The notes: generated from the sequence alone by a model not told the origin. Positions 45,601 through 53,290 are shown, numbered from the stretch's first letter. The stretch: DNA of 64,000 nucleotides from Deefgea piscis (GCF_019665785.1 NZ_CP081149.1:124001-188000), one strand, 5' to 3'. A program made the numbers and translations.

Positions 45601-47077
45601 CCGTAATAACATCAGTTATTTCGGTATTGATGCCGACCAAATGATGCAAGTGCGTCCAGCGCTCACCCAGCGTTTGTTTACTGAAGTGATGGCGCTGTTT
45701 GGCGAGGGTGTATTGTCGCCATTGCCGTATCAAGTGTTTGACGCCGAGCAGATTGTCGACGCCTTCCGCCATATGCAGCAGGCCAAACAAATCGGCAAAA
45801 TTGTCGTCACTTATTCGCACGGCCTGATGGCGCAGCATGCCGCGCCGCAGCCAGCCGCATTGCAACTCTCGGCAGAGGGCAGCTATTTAGTCACTGGCGG
45901 TTTAGCCGGATTTGGCCTTAAAACCGCGCAATGGTTAGCGGATAAAGGCGCTAAAAACCTGGTGTTAATAAGCCGCAGCGGCCCAAGCGCACCCGAAGCG
46001 CAAGCGGCGATTGCCGCGCTGCGTTTGCGCGGTGTGAAGGTGTTGCCACTGGCTTGCGACGTGACCCAATTGGCAGAACTGGCCCAAGTATTTGCCCACT
46101 TTGGCCAAACCATGCCGCCGCTCAAAGGCATTGTGCATGCTGCGGTAGTGATTGATGACGCGCTGATTCGCAATACCGAGCCGGCGCAAATCAATAAAGT
46201 GCTCGCTCCCAAAATGCTGGGCGCAGATTATTTGCATCAACTGAGCGCGCCGCTCGATTTAGATTTCTTTGTGCTGTATTCATCGGCAACGACGATTTTT
46301 GGTAATCCGGGCCAAGCGAGCTATGTCGCCGCCAATCATTATATGGAAGCGCTAGCGCAGCAACGCCGCGCCCAAGGCCTACCCGCCACCAGCGTTTGCT
46401 GGGGTGCGATTGACGACGTGGGCTTTTTGGCGCGTAACGAAAAAATCAAAGATGCGCTACAAAACCGCATGGGCGGCAAGGCGCTGAGCTCCGATCAAGC
46501 ACTCAATTATTTAGAGCAAATGCTGATCGAGCAAAGCTCGGGCTTGAGCGTATTAGAGCTAGATTGGCCTGCTTTGGCGCGCTTTTTACCGAGCGCCAAA
46601 ACGCCAAAATTTAGCGCCATCGCCCGCCGCATGCAAACATCCGAACAAAATGACGAATCAGGCGATATTCAAAGCCTGATCGATACGCTCAGCGATACTG
46701 AGCTGCACGCCACTTTTGTTAGCATGCTCAAGCAAGAAGTCGCGCAGATTTTGCGCGTGAATGCCGACAAAATCGACGCTAGCGGCTCTTTATACGACAT
46801 CGGTTTAGATTCGCTGATGGGCGTTGAACTCGTCGTTGCGCTAGAAGAGCGTTTTGGTACTCGCCTGCCGGTGATGGCATTAAGCGAAAGCCCAACGATT
46901 AACAAACTCGCCGATCGCTTGATTTTGCAGCTCAAACACCACGATGCCGCCAACGACGACGCCACGCTGGCGCAAGTGCAGCATTTGTCGGCCGTACACG
47001 GCGCAAGTAGCGAAACCGATTCACACGCTTTAGCCAGCCAAATCAGCCAGCAAAGCACTACGCGGATTATTCAATGA
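39611..47077 (+). CDS. Highly reducing type I polyketide synthase (RkpA-like)
   Basis: A 2488-residue single-module PKS. Domains in order: KS (Cys172 in DTACSSS, His307 in EAHGTGT, His347 in NLGHLE); AT (Ser620 in GHSVGE); DH (His920 in DHIVGDAVVFPG, a D at the usual second Gly, then LHPALLDCTFQ); a methyltransferase-like region about 1220-1480 with a poor SAM motif (LEVAAGAP); ER (NFRDVMYALGL, LIHGAAGGVGIAAIQLA); KR (YLVTGGLAGFGL, catalytic SYVAANHYMEAL); and ACP (Ser2401 in GLDSLMGVEL). There is no thioesterase. KR, DH and ER together predict a fully reduced acyl chain from iterative use. Start overlap with the next gene is ATGA at 47074. Size and neighbours match RkpA of Sinorhizobium capsule loci. 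Confidence 0.92.
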   Translation: MTKRVAILGYSHRLPNSTGNSYWDNLLNEEDLITEVEAGRWSKEAFLHANKNHAGTSYTFKAGSIGDISGFDAGFFGIAPREAAQMDPQQRILLELSWEALENAGIKPSTIRGSQCGVYIGIASADYSYRLADDLAAIDSAVATGNTASIAANRLSYALDLRGPSMAIDTACSSSMVAFHQACQSIISGENTQALAGGISLHLHPYGFIIFSKASMLSKKGHCNVFDEAGDGYVRSEGGGIFVLKDYDLALADGDPIIAVVAHSGVNTDGKKNGLTVPSCTAQAELLKQTYAKAGIAASEIDYLEAHGTGTAVGDPIETRAIGLALGQHRSSESPLLIGSVKSNLGHLEAASGVAGLVKALHCIQYRLVPATIGIKKLNPKIKFTELNLKVVTQAQPLKATGRLVIGVNSFGFGGANAHVILESAPPATASASATPAQALPIILSARAAAALPAAASDLNDYLAKTPDYNVYDLAYQLALRREQHPHQVMAFCQTPSEVSAFLSQVIEQSEQVLGGKSIAKAQGPVFVFSGNGSQWASMGRSLLASNAVFQQAIAEVDAHFMPLSGYGLQDEIAGRNGQDSDNRYAQTEIAQPALFAIQVGLVQMLRSQGITPSAVTGHSVGEVAAAWAAGALTLKDATAVIYHRSRMQGQTKGSGQMTAVAMSESEMHALLAECGLNIAIAGINSTRGITLAGEVNALTQIEAQLALRNIRFKRLDLDYAFHSAKMDPIEDDLIAALSHIKPQLNSIAFYSTVTGELLSGEQLNAQYWWHNIRQPVQFENAINAINQTGANVFLEVGPHSVLRSYILETLKNNACEGLVVGTLSKTEHGENKVFSAMASIIASGCDIDWATQFPTPGQFMQLPNYPWQRERLWINTSTESIGQLSRDMLHPLLGYALKQHTSSWENQLDTIKNTVLADHIVGDAVVFPGTGYVELALAAANQHTQSALIEIEELEILAPLILAESPAKLVRTVISGQQIHISARDYCGEDVWTSHAKARIKPEPNALLLAQSHIQIPQRGVDFNCASHQALTQAAGLDYGAAFLCVEHGWIDGNQVIAKLQYPSELQVELADYHLHPALLDCTFQLIIQLLQDEMAALSGVAFVPTKIGRIAFASNANPPAFAQLTLIQRAPHSLTADFIICDAAGDVIVAIKEARFRSVRLRKTQHDALHLLHYRGQAAPLPAQQLPQLPVSALAASLQQHVASLSEQAEFNRYLNEVEPLLDSLASHSNIELLGELDTTNNSERYLNCLAIAAKDQLIERHGEQWQRSANCDDGISANAIWQVLVSEYSAYFHSIHAIGLAKIRHQADFDPSAAQPQLAASDYPALWRAALGGQRQQALAKQIADLLAEHAAKLDIGQRLSILEVAAGAPIFAQEAASQLDLAHCDYGFATPSDDTLAELAQWRQQLPDLRIEKIPAIDQIERTVPLGVDLAIVSLDFSDVSSAKAAIAYASAQLAPQGKLLLIGRHRSQWLDFVCADLAQPLENPSEYWANHLSQQGYCCADVIEVAPDRYTDLFFQIASIDQAAPIAVAASAKTPCLVLIEPTQIDDAAHKLWLTELQQQLSVQGIDAELHQANSDQPLNAVVSQLFSAQRGHIIVHPGYSPASDSLSVLAQQTQRCGQLAQLLNAVEQSQCAADCWIITQGATDLTPTAPALDRADSALWGFARTLLNEASDAAFHLIDFASNNPAIQTAALAREITAHSPEQEVIIDANGARFVPRLQLVPAAHSEKTAASDGEIIQLGFEFPGQLRNLRWATTTPAPLAADQIDIDVVATGLNFRDVMYALGLLSDEAVENGFAGPTLGLEFAGVVRQVGADVVGYQVGDEVVGFGPSSFANRVRTQSSAIAKIPAGISFAAAATIPSVFFTVYYALQHLARLEPGEKILIHGAAGGVGIAAIQLAKHLGAEIYATAGSDEKRAFLQQMGVQHIYDSRSLSYADEILRDTADLGVDVVLNSLAGEAINRNFSVLKPFGRFLELGKRDFYENSKIGLRPFRNNISYFGIDADQMMQVRPALTQRLFTEVMALFGEGVLSPLPYQVFDAEQIVDAFRHMQQAKQIGKIVVTYSHGLMAQHAAPQPAALQLSAEGSYLVTGGLAGFGLKTAQWLADKGAKNLVLISRSGPSAPEAQAAIAALRLRGVKVLPLACDVTQLAELAQVFAHFGQTMPPLKGIVHAAVVIDDALIRNTEPAQINKVLAPKMLGADYLHQLSAPLDLDFFVLYSSATTIFGNPGQASYVAANHYMEALAQQRRAQGLPATSVCWGAIDDVGFLARNEKIKDALQNRMGGKALSSDQALNYLEQMLIEQSSGLSVLELDWPALARFLPSAKTPKFSAIARRMQTSEQNDESGDIQSLIDTLSDTELHATFVSMLKQEVAQILRVNADKIDASGSLYDIGLDSLMGVELVVALEERFGTRLPVMALSESPTINKLADRLILQLKHHDAANDDATLAQVQHLSAVHGASSETDSHALASQISQQSTTRIIQ

Positions 47078-48384
47078 GTATCACCAGCAAATTGAAAGAC
47101 CAGCTGATTCAGCAAGCGCTAGAGCGCAAGCTTAAAAACGCCGAAGCGCCCATCGCTCGCCCCGCTGCGCGCGACGATATCCCCGAAGCGTTTTATCGTT
47201 TTCATCTGCATCCGGGCTATTTGCAGCTGCGTATCATCAATGAAGGCGCCAAAAAAATGGGCATTGCCAGCCCATTTTTTAAGCAACACGACGGCATCGC
47301 TGGCGCGGTCAGCCAAATCGACGGCCAGCCGTTTATCAACTTTGCCAGCTACAACTACCTCGATTTAAATCAGCACCCCGCAGTGCACCAAGCAGCCAAA
47401 GACGCGATTGATCAATATGGCGTTTCGGTCTCGGCCAGCCGCGTGGTCTCTGGCGAGCGGCCTATTCACCGTGAGCTGGAGCGCGCCATTGCCGATGCCT
47501 ATGGCGTCGATGATGCAGTGACTTTTGTTAGTGGCCACGCCACCAATGTCAGCACCATCGGCCATTTATTTGGCCCTAAAGACTTGGTGCTGCATGACGA
47601 ACTAATTCACAACAGCGCCTTGCAAGGCATTTTGCTGTCGGGCGCCAAACGCCTACCGTTTGCCCACAATAATTACGCCGCGCTGGACGAAATTCTCAGC
47701 ACACAGCGCCGCCAATTTGAGCGCGTCTTGATTGTGGTTGAAGGCATTTACAGCATGGACGGGGATTTTCCCGATCTGCCTAAACTCATCGAAATCAAAA
47801 ATCGTCACCGCGCCTTGCTGATGGTCGATGAAGCGCATTCATTTGGCGTAATGGGGCCAACCGGCATGGGCATCCGCGAGCATTTTGGCATTGCCGGGCA
47901 AGACGTTGATATCTGGATGGGCACACTGAGCAAAACGCTATCGGCGTGCGGCGGCTATATCGCAGGCGAAGCAGCGTTGATCGAGCATTTAAAGTTTTTG
48001 GCACCCGGATTTTTATACAGCGTGGGCATGCCAGCGCCTGTTGCCGCTGCGGCCTTGGCGGCGCTCAACTGCATGCAGCAAGAAAACCAACGCGTGCAAA
48101 CGCTACAAGCACGCGGCCAATACTTTTTGACGCAAGCCAAACAACGCGGCATCGACACCGGCCACAGCGCAGGCTTGGCGATTATCCCTGCGATTGTTGG
48201 CAGCTCACTCAAAGCCGCGCGTTTATCAGCAGCGCTATTTGCGCAAGGGATGAATGTGCAGCCGATTCTTTACCCCGCCGTGCCAGAAAAAGCCGCGCGA
48301 CTGCGATTTTTTATTAGCTGCGAGCACAGCGAGCAACAAATCGACGCCACGCTCGACGCACTGCAAGCAGCATTACGCACTTAA
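47074..48384 (+). CDS. Alpha-oxoamine synthase (RkpG-like, PLP-dependent)
   Basis: A 436-residue fold-type I PLP enzyme of the 8-amino-7-oxononanoate synthase / KBL / serine palmitoyltransferase group. Lys287 in TLSKTLSACGGY is the PLP lysine; VDEAHSFGVMGPTGMGI and YNYLDLNQHP are family motifs. An extra ~65 N-terminal residues distinguish it from BioF. Members join an acyl thioester to an amino acid with loss of CO2. Coupled to the PKS gene by an ATGA overlap, it may release the PKS chain as an alpha-aminoketone; acyltransfer without condensation is an alternative. Confidence 0.9.
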   Translation: MSITSKLKDQLIQQALERKLKNAEAPIARPAARDDIPEAFYRFHLHPGYLQLRIINEGAKKMGIASPFFKQHDGIAGAVSQIDGQPFINFASYNYLDLNQHPAVHQAAKDAIDQYGVSVSASRVVSGERPIHRELERAIADAYGVDDAVTFVSGHATNVSTIGHLFGPKDLVLHDELIHNSALQGILLSGAKRLPFAHNNYAALDEILSTQRRQFERVLIVVEGIYSMDGDFPDLPKLIEIKNRHRALLMVDEAHSFGVMGPTGMGIREHFGIAGQDVDIWMGTLSKTLSACGGYIAGEAALIEHLKFLAPGFLYSVGMPAPVAAAALAALNCMQQENQRVQTLQARGQYFLTQAKQRGIDTGHSAGLAIIPAIVGSSLKAARLSAALFAQGMNVQPILYPAVPEKAARLRFFISCEHSEQQIDATLDALQAALRT

Positions 48385-49203
48385 ATGGCCAAGTATTCGC
48401 TGATTTTTCGGCAGCTGATCACCGAACTATTGGCGGCCAAAGCGCCCGCCATCGAACAAAAAATCCCGGTCGAGCGCCACCTGATCGAGGATATTTTGCG
48501 CGAAGGTCGGCGCAAAAATAATATCCACCTAGTGAGCGAATTTTGCAGCGACACCGCGCAGCAATACCGCAAAGAGCACGGCATCTCACTCACCAGCTGG
48601 ATTGCCAAAGGCTTGGCGTGCGCAATTCATGAAGATTTGGCGATTCAGTCGAGTTTGCGTGGCAAAAGCACGCGGGTGATTTTTCAAGATGTTGATATCG
48701 CCGTGATGATAGAACGGCAACTCGCCGACCAATCCTACCAGCCCCTGCATTACATCATTCGCAACGCGGGCAGCAAAAGTCTAGCGCAAATCCAAGCCGA
48801 ATTAAGCCAAGCCAAAACCGGCGAAATCGGCAACGGCGGGCCACTCACCGCCTTAGAATTGGCGTTTTTTAAGCTGCCTAGCTGGCTTAGAAAACCAGTG
48901 TGGTGGTGGCTGCGCTATGACCCCTATTCGCGCAAGCAAATGCTCGGCACTGTGGGTATTACCTCAAACGGCATGTTTGCCAAAGGCGCAGCGGTGATAC
49001 TCCCCATATCGCCACTGAGCCTCAGTTTGTCCATCGGCGGCGCCAGCCAGCGCATCGTCGCCAGCGGCGAGCAATTTAAAACCAGCGAATATATACAGCT
49101 CAACCTCACCGCCGACCACGACGTCACCGACGGCGCCCCCCTCATGCGCTTCGCCACCCGCCTCACCACGATCCTAGAACAAGGTCACTCGGAACTGCGG
49201 TAA
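48385..49203 (+). CDS. CAT/E2-fold acyltransferase
   Basis: A 272-residue protein with the chloramphenicol-acetyltransferase / 2-oxoacid dehydrogenase E2 catalytic fold but no lipoyl domain. The active-site motif HDVTDG is at residues 245-250 (catalytic His245), and the late segment ILPISPLSLSLSIGGASQR matches the family core. It starts immediately after the oxoamine synthase stop, so it is co-translated. It could N- or O-acylate the lipid made by the two preceding enzymes. It is not part of the classical rkpA/G/H/I/J set. Confidence 0.78.
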   Translation: MAKYSLIFRQLITELLAAKAPAIEQKIPVERHLIEDILREGRRKNNIHLVSEFCSDTAQQYRKEHGISLTSWIAKGLACAIHEDLAIQSSLRGKSTRVIFQDVDIAVMIERQLADQSYQPLHYIIRNAGSKSLAQIQAELSQAKTGEIGNGGPLTALELAFFKLPSWLRKPVWWWLRYDPYSRKQMLGTVGITSNGMFAKGAAVILPISPLSLSLSIGGASQRIVASGEQFKTSEYIQLNLTADHDVTDGAPLMRFATRLTTILEQGHSELR

Positions 49204-49216
49204 TTCAAACCAAGCT

Positions 49217-50851
49217 TTAGCGACCAAAAGCCTGTAACACCTCACCAGCCAATTGATGCGCGGCGATGGTGTGATTCGATTTGGCCGCATCCGCGTGAGC
49301 AATCCATGGTGCGCAAATGCGCACCCTACGTGATGCTGATTCGTAACGCTTGTAGGGTGCGCCTTGGCGCACGCGGTGGCGATGGGAGTGCGTTTTGTCT
49401 GGGGTTTGCCAAATAAAATAATCTGTGTTGCCGCTGGGCGCGCCGTGGGTGGCGTAGACCTTGGGGAGGATGGGCACATGGTCGCCGTACCAACACAAGG
49501 TGGCAGGTCTGGCTAAGGCCATGAGTTGCTCGCGTAGCTGCGCCAACATCCGATTGGCGTTGACTTGGTGGCGCAAATAAATCGTTAATTCTTCGCCGTC
49601 TTGTGGCGCTGCGCCGTGAAACACCTGCTCGGCGTCACCCTCTGCCAATTGCTCTAAATGCAATGGGCCGTGGTTTTCCATGGTGATGACAAAAATAAAC
49701 GTCGGCTGCGTGGCTTGCGCCAGCACCTCACCCATTTTGGTCGCCACTTGCAAATCATCCACATACGGCATGCCTGCGGGCGGTGGCGCAAAAGCGCTGA
49801 TGTCGATAAATTCATCAAAACCCAATTGCGGATACAAGGCATCGCGGTGGTAAAAACTAGCCGCATACGGGTGAATGCACACGGTGCGATAACCCTGCTG
49901 GCGCAACTGCGCCGCCAATGACGCCGAATACTGACGGGCAAAACGGCGGTAAGGATTAAATTGATGCACGCCCAATTGCTGCGGCGATAAGCCCGACAAA
50001 AAAGCAAATTCGCTACGCACGGTATTTGCGCCCCAAGCCGGTACTTCCAGCTGGCCATACTGCAAAGACTCGGCGCAAAACCGATCATATTCGCTCAAAA
50101 TATCCGGGCGAATTTGCGGATAATAGCGCCGAAAATCAACAAAAGACTCGCTTTGCACCACCAATAAATGCGGCAAAACACCATGATTTGGCTGCGGCAT
50201 CGGCCACGCTGGCGGCGTTAACTCGGGCTGGTGTTGCTCGGCCCAATAGTACGCAAATAAAGTCGCAAAAAAGCCAAACTGTTGCTGATCCCGCGTTGGG
50301 CAAAACTGCATCGGCGGCACGGCGCGGCGCAATAACTGCACCGCCAGCCAAACCGCCAACACCAAGCCCGCCCACGCCGACCAATACACCGCGTAGCTGA
50401 CTGAATTGAGTACCGAATCTTCTAGCGCCACGCCCAAATACAGCAGCGCAAAAAACAGCGCGGTACAAACCAGCGCCTTCGCCACGCCAAAAAAAGGCAG
50501 ATACAAGCGTGGATGGCGAATCGCATCGGCGATGTATTCAAAATCTTGCACAATAAATGGCTCGCGCAAGCTGTGAAACTTACTATTGCTAATCAATACC
50601 AGCAGCAACAACAAGCCCGTTGCCAACACCGCCGCAAACGCTGGGCGCTGAAACAAAGCCAGCTCAAAACAAAACAATCCCGTCCAAGCGCACACCAACA
50701 AAGCATTCATCGCCCAAGGTCGCCGCCAAATTGCCTGTGGCCGAGGCTGGGCCAAACGCTCAATCAGCACCGTCGCAAGCAGCCCCAACGCCACCGGCCA
50801 AGCGCACGCCAACGCCAACAACTGCAACCCTGCAAACAATCCATCAAACAC
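49217..50851 (-). CDS. LTA-synthase-like phosphoglycerol transferase / sulfatase-fold protein (RkpI-like)
   Basis: A 544-residue inner-membrane protein with five N-terminal helices and a periplasmic alkaline-phosphatase-fold domain. Metal and nucleophile motifs of the LtaS/OpgB type are VVQSESFVD, WGANTVRSEFAFLSG (Thr nucleophile), MENHGPLH and WYGDHVPILP. It likely transfers a phospho-alcohol group onto a lipid or glycan. Near the C-terminus about 35 residues (after FIWQTPDKTH, to IAHADA) are encoded by a dispersed repeat that entered the gene in frame. It overlaps the SDR stop by 8 bases. Confidence 0.85.
   Translation of the reverse strand: MFDGLFAGLQLLALACAWPVALGLLATVLIERLAQPRPQAIWRRPWAMNALLVCAWTGLFCFELALFQRPAFAAVLATGLLLLLVLISNSKFHSLREPFIVQDFEYIADAIRHPRLYLPFFGVAKALVCTALFFALLYLGVALEDSVLNSVSYAVYWSAWAGLVLAVWLAVQLLRRAVPPMQFCPTRDQQQFGFFATLFAYYWAEQHQPELTPPAWPMPQPNHGVLPHLLVVQSESFVDFRRYYPQIRPDILSEYDRFCAESLQYGQLEVPAWGANTVRSEFAFLSGLSPQQLGVHQFNPYRRFARQYSASLAAQLRQQGYRTVCIHPYAASFYHRDALYPQLGFDEFIDISAFAPPPAGMPYVDDLQVATKMGEVLAQATQPTFIFVITMENHGPLHLEQLAEGDAEQVFHGAAPQDGEELTIYLRHQVNANRMLAQLREQLMALARPATLCWYGDHVPILPKVYATHGAPSGNTDYFIWQTPDKTHSHRHRVRQGAPYKRYESASRRVRICAPWIAHADAAKSNHTIAAHQLAGEVLQAFGR
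49300..49395. repeat. Dispersed repeat copy inside the LTA-synthase-like gene
   Basis: Contains cgtagggtgcgcatttgcgc-like and gccaaggcgcaccctac-like segments plus ccatcgccaccgcgtgc (read on the minus strand), matching the tandem units at 38926-39140. It adds codons near the gene end without breaking the frame. Confidence 0.8.
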
Positions 50852-51608
50852 GATAACCGATCCAACCTAAAACTCGCTGCGACAACGCCGCCGGCAATAC
50901 CGCCAACCACCAACTGCCCCAATTAAGCGGAAAAGGAAAACTAATCCGCGCCCGATTGCGCTGCAAACCGCGCTGAATATACGCCGCCGCGCGCTCGGGC
51001 GACCATAGCCAAGGCTTAGGCCCGGGCATGGCCTCGCACATTGGCGAAGTTACATAGCCCGGCATAATTACATTCACCGCAATGCCCTCATCAGCCAATA
51101 AAGCGCGTAAACCCTCGCCATACGCCTTAATCGCCGCCTTACTGGCGCTATAACTTGGCGTCATCGGCAAGCCAAAATACGCCGCCAACGAGCTGACCAA
51201 AGCAATCTGCCCCGATCCGCGCTGGCGCATCGCCGGTAAAAAAGCATTCACCAAGGCCAAGGTGGCCAATACATTCACCTCAAACAAGCGCTGCATATCG
51301 GCCCACAACTCGCCCTCGGCGGTATCGGATACATTAATATTGACCCCGGCATTAGCAATCAATAAATCCGGCACGTCGTCCACCAAGCAGCGCGCCGCCC
51401 ACGCTTGCAAAGCGTCAATATCGCGGCAATCGAGCACCACCGGCAGCACACTCGCGCCTTGCTCGCGGCAAGCTTGCGCCACCGCCTCCAAGCGATCTGC
51501 ACGCTGGCCGAGCAAAATCAAACGCACCCCGCTCGCGGCATACGCCAGCGCCAAAGCGCCACCAATCGCGCCCGTAGCGCCGGTAATTAAAATGGATTGA
51601 GCAGACAT
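50844..51608 (-). CDS. Short-chain dehydrogenase/reductase (RkpH-like)
   Basis: A 254-residue classical SDR. Cofactor motif TGATGAIGGALA, NAG motif ANAGVN, catalytic Ser in LVSSLAAYFG and YSASK. A C-terminal hydrophobic segment (SWWLAVLPAALSQRVLGWIGY) may tie it to the membrane. An Arg after the first strand (LGQRADRLEA) suggests NADPH. RkpH-type role: reduction of the keto group on the lipid product, consistent with an oxoamine synthase in the same locus. Confidence 0.88.
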   Translation of the reverse strand: MSAQSILITGATGAIGGALALAYAASGVRLILLGQRADRLEAVAQACREQGASVLPVVLDCRDIDALQAWAARCLVDDVPDLLIANAGVNINVSDTAEGELWADMQRLFEVNVLATLALVNAFLPAMRQRGSGQIALVSSLAAYFGLPMTPSYSASKAAIKAYGEGLRALLADEGIAVNVIMPGYVTSPMCEAMPGPKPWLWSPERAAAYIQRGLQRNRARISFPFPLNWGSWWLAVLPAALSQRVLGWIGYRV

Positions 51609-51690
51609 AAAAGCTTTGTTTAGATGATGGTGTTAAGTGCCTAGGCGGTTTAGCGTCGCAGTTCACTGCAGCGCTAAACATCAAAAAGCC

Positions 51691-51780
51691 AACGCAGAGG
51701 CGCAGAGCAAAAAATCAGCACAGGTTTAAAGCGTTTAAGTTCTAACTCGGCCTTTCTCTGCGTCTTTACGTCTCTGCGTC
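51691..51780. repeat. Inverted acgcagag/ctctgcgt repeat overlapping the kpsS 3' end
   Basis: aacgcagaggcgcagag (from 51691) and ctctgcgtctttacgtctctgcgtc-type sequence (51756-51780) face each other and can pair into a hairpin. The right arm lies inside kpsS and encodes its last residues (TQRRKDAEK). Confidence 0.7.
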
Positions 51781-53045
51781 AAAAGGTTTTCCTTCACAGT
51801 ATTAAGAGGATATTTCTCAATTAATTGCGCCAAAGCCGAGCGCTCGGCGCTCAGTTGCGCGGTGCTGGCAGCCATAGCCAGCTGGATGCTTTCATTACAA
51901 TAAAATCCGCCATTCACTTGCGAGGCCTGCATGATGGTGGCGCGAAAGCGCGCAAATAATTCGGTCGATGGCGCAATGCCATTAGCCCAAAAATCATCCA
52001 GCGCCCCCTGAAAAGTCAGCCCAGCCACATTGTAAATTGGATTACTTAGCGTAATGGTTGGGCAGCCCAATTCAATCGCCAAACTACCCGCCGTGCTATT
52101 AACAGTGACCATGCCGCTGGCGCGCTCAATTAAATAATTAATCACCCCGCCCTCTAAATACACAATGCGCTGGGCGACATCAAATTGCGCGGCGGCTTGC
52201 GCCACAAAATCAGCGTAATTTTCTAAACCATAATCTAAAGGATGATTTTTAATCACCAACAAACTATCGCTAGGCGCATGGCGGGCAAACGATTGCATCA
52301 CATGCAAAATAAACTGCTGCATATGCTCAAATTGCGAATGCTGGCGAATTTGCGCATCGCTATTGAGCTGCAAAGGCATTAAATAAAACGGCGTAGTCGA
52401 ATGCAATAACTGCGCTATTTTGGCCGATTCGGTTTTTTTATTTATTTTGGCCAATAAATTACGCCGCAAAAATCCGGCATATTCAATCGGCGCAATCACC
52501 GGTGCATGCGTTTGATAGCCCGGATACAAAATTGGATTCCAGCAACCGGCCAAATGATAAGCCACATCGTGTACCGATCTAACTTTGAATTTGGTTCTAA
52601 ACATTTGATATTCAAATGAATGCTGCGCCAATAAATCTTGCCCCACTTGCCAATACCAATCGGCATCACGCGGCAACATAGAATTAGCATTCACCCCACC
52701 GCGCTCTAAGGTAATCCAATGCGGGCGAAAATAGCCTTCTTCAAAAGCATGCACCTCAATGCCAAGCTGCTTGGCCAAAGCAATCGCCGGCAAATGCACT
52801 GGCCGGCAATCCCCAAACACCACAATATCGCTAATCGAAAATTGCTGATATTTGTGCGCCAAATAGTCGCCCAAATCATTCACATCACCGCGATAATGCC
52901 AAGCAGGCATGCGCCAATACAAATCATCACCGGCATTAAAATTAAGCTTATAAACCGTATGCCCAGCCGCACGCAAATGCAGCGCCAAATCTCTAAAAAA
53001 TGGCGAACAAATACCCTGCAATAAAAGAAATACTTTTGTATTCAT
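51735..53045 (-). CDS. kpsS: Capsule Kdo transferase KpsS
   Basis: A 436-residue cytoplasmic capsule protein. The start FLLLQGICSPFFRDLALHLRAAGHTVYKLNFNAGD, the acidic motif AFEEGYFRPHWITLERGGVNANS and LGCPTITLSNPIYNVAGLTFQG are KpsS signatures. KpsS adds the first beta-Kdo to a lipid (phosphatidylglycerol in E. coli), beginning the poly-Kdo linker of group 2 type capsules. The ATG at 53045 with GGGAT upstream is chosen. The final ~12 residues come from an intergenic-type repeat. RkpJ of Sinorhizobium belongs to the same family. Confidence 0.93.
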   Translation of the reverse strand: MNTKVFLLLQGICSPFFRDLALHLRAAGHTVYKLNFNAGDDLYWRMPAWHYRGDVNDLGDYLAHKYQQFSISDIVVFGDCRPVHLPAIALAKQLGIEVHAFEEGYFRPHWITLERGGVNANSMLPRDADWYWQVGQDLLAQHSFEYQMFRTKFKVRSVHDVAYHLAGCWNPILYPGYQTHAPVIAPIEYAGFLRRNLLAKINKKTESAKIAQLLHSTTPFYLMPLQLNSDAQIRQHSQFEHMQQFILHVMQSFARHAPSDSLLVIKNHPLDYGLENYADFVAQAAAQFDVAQRIVYLEGGVINYLIERASGMVTVNSTAGSLAIELGCPTITLSNPIYNVAGLTFQGALDDFWANGIAPSTELFARFRATIMQASQVNGGFYCNESIQLAMAASTAQLSAERSALAQLIEKYPLNTVKENLLTQRRKDAEKGRVRT

Positions 53046-53079
53046 TAGATCCCAAAACAAGCCAACACATACAGTTTAC

Positions 53080-53110
53080 GTAGGGTGGAATAAGCAAAGC
53101 GCATTCCACC
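53080..53110. repeat. Palindromic repeat, copy A
   Basis: Begins gtagggtggaataagc and ends gcgcattccacc; ggtggaat and attccacc pair. A type of short dispersed repeat seen in many proteobacterial genomes. Confidence 0.8.
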
Positions 53111-53240
53111 AAAACCAACGCACACCCATGCCCTCACCGAGCAACGCCGCCCAATCGGTGAACGGCGGGGTGAATGCGAGCGAACAAAGAATGCGGGGGG
53201 AACGGTGCGGGTAGTGATGCGGTTGGTGGTGCGCTTAGTG

Positions 53241-53270
53241 GTGGAATGCGCTTCGCTTATTCCACCCTAC
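53241..53270. repeat. Palindromic repeat, copy B (inverted)
   Basis: gtggaatgcgcttcgctt ... attccaccctac, the reverse complement of copy A with two changes. Copies A and B bracket about 130 bases. Confidence 0.8.
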
Positions 53271-53290
53271 TCCTAATTCCACCCTACACC

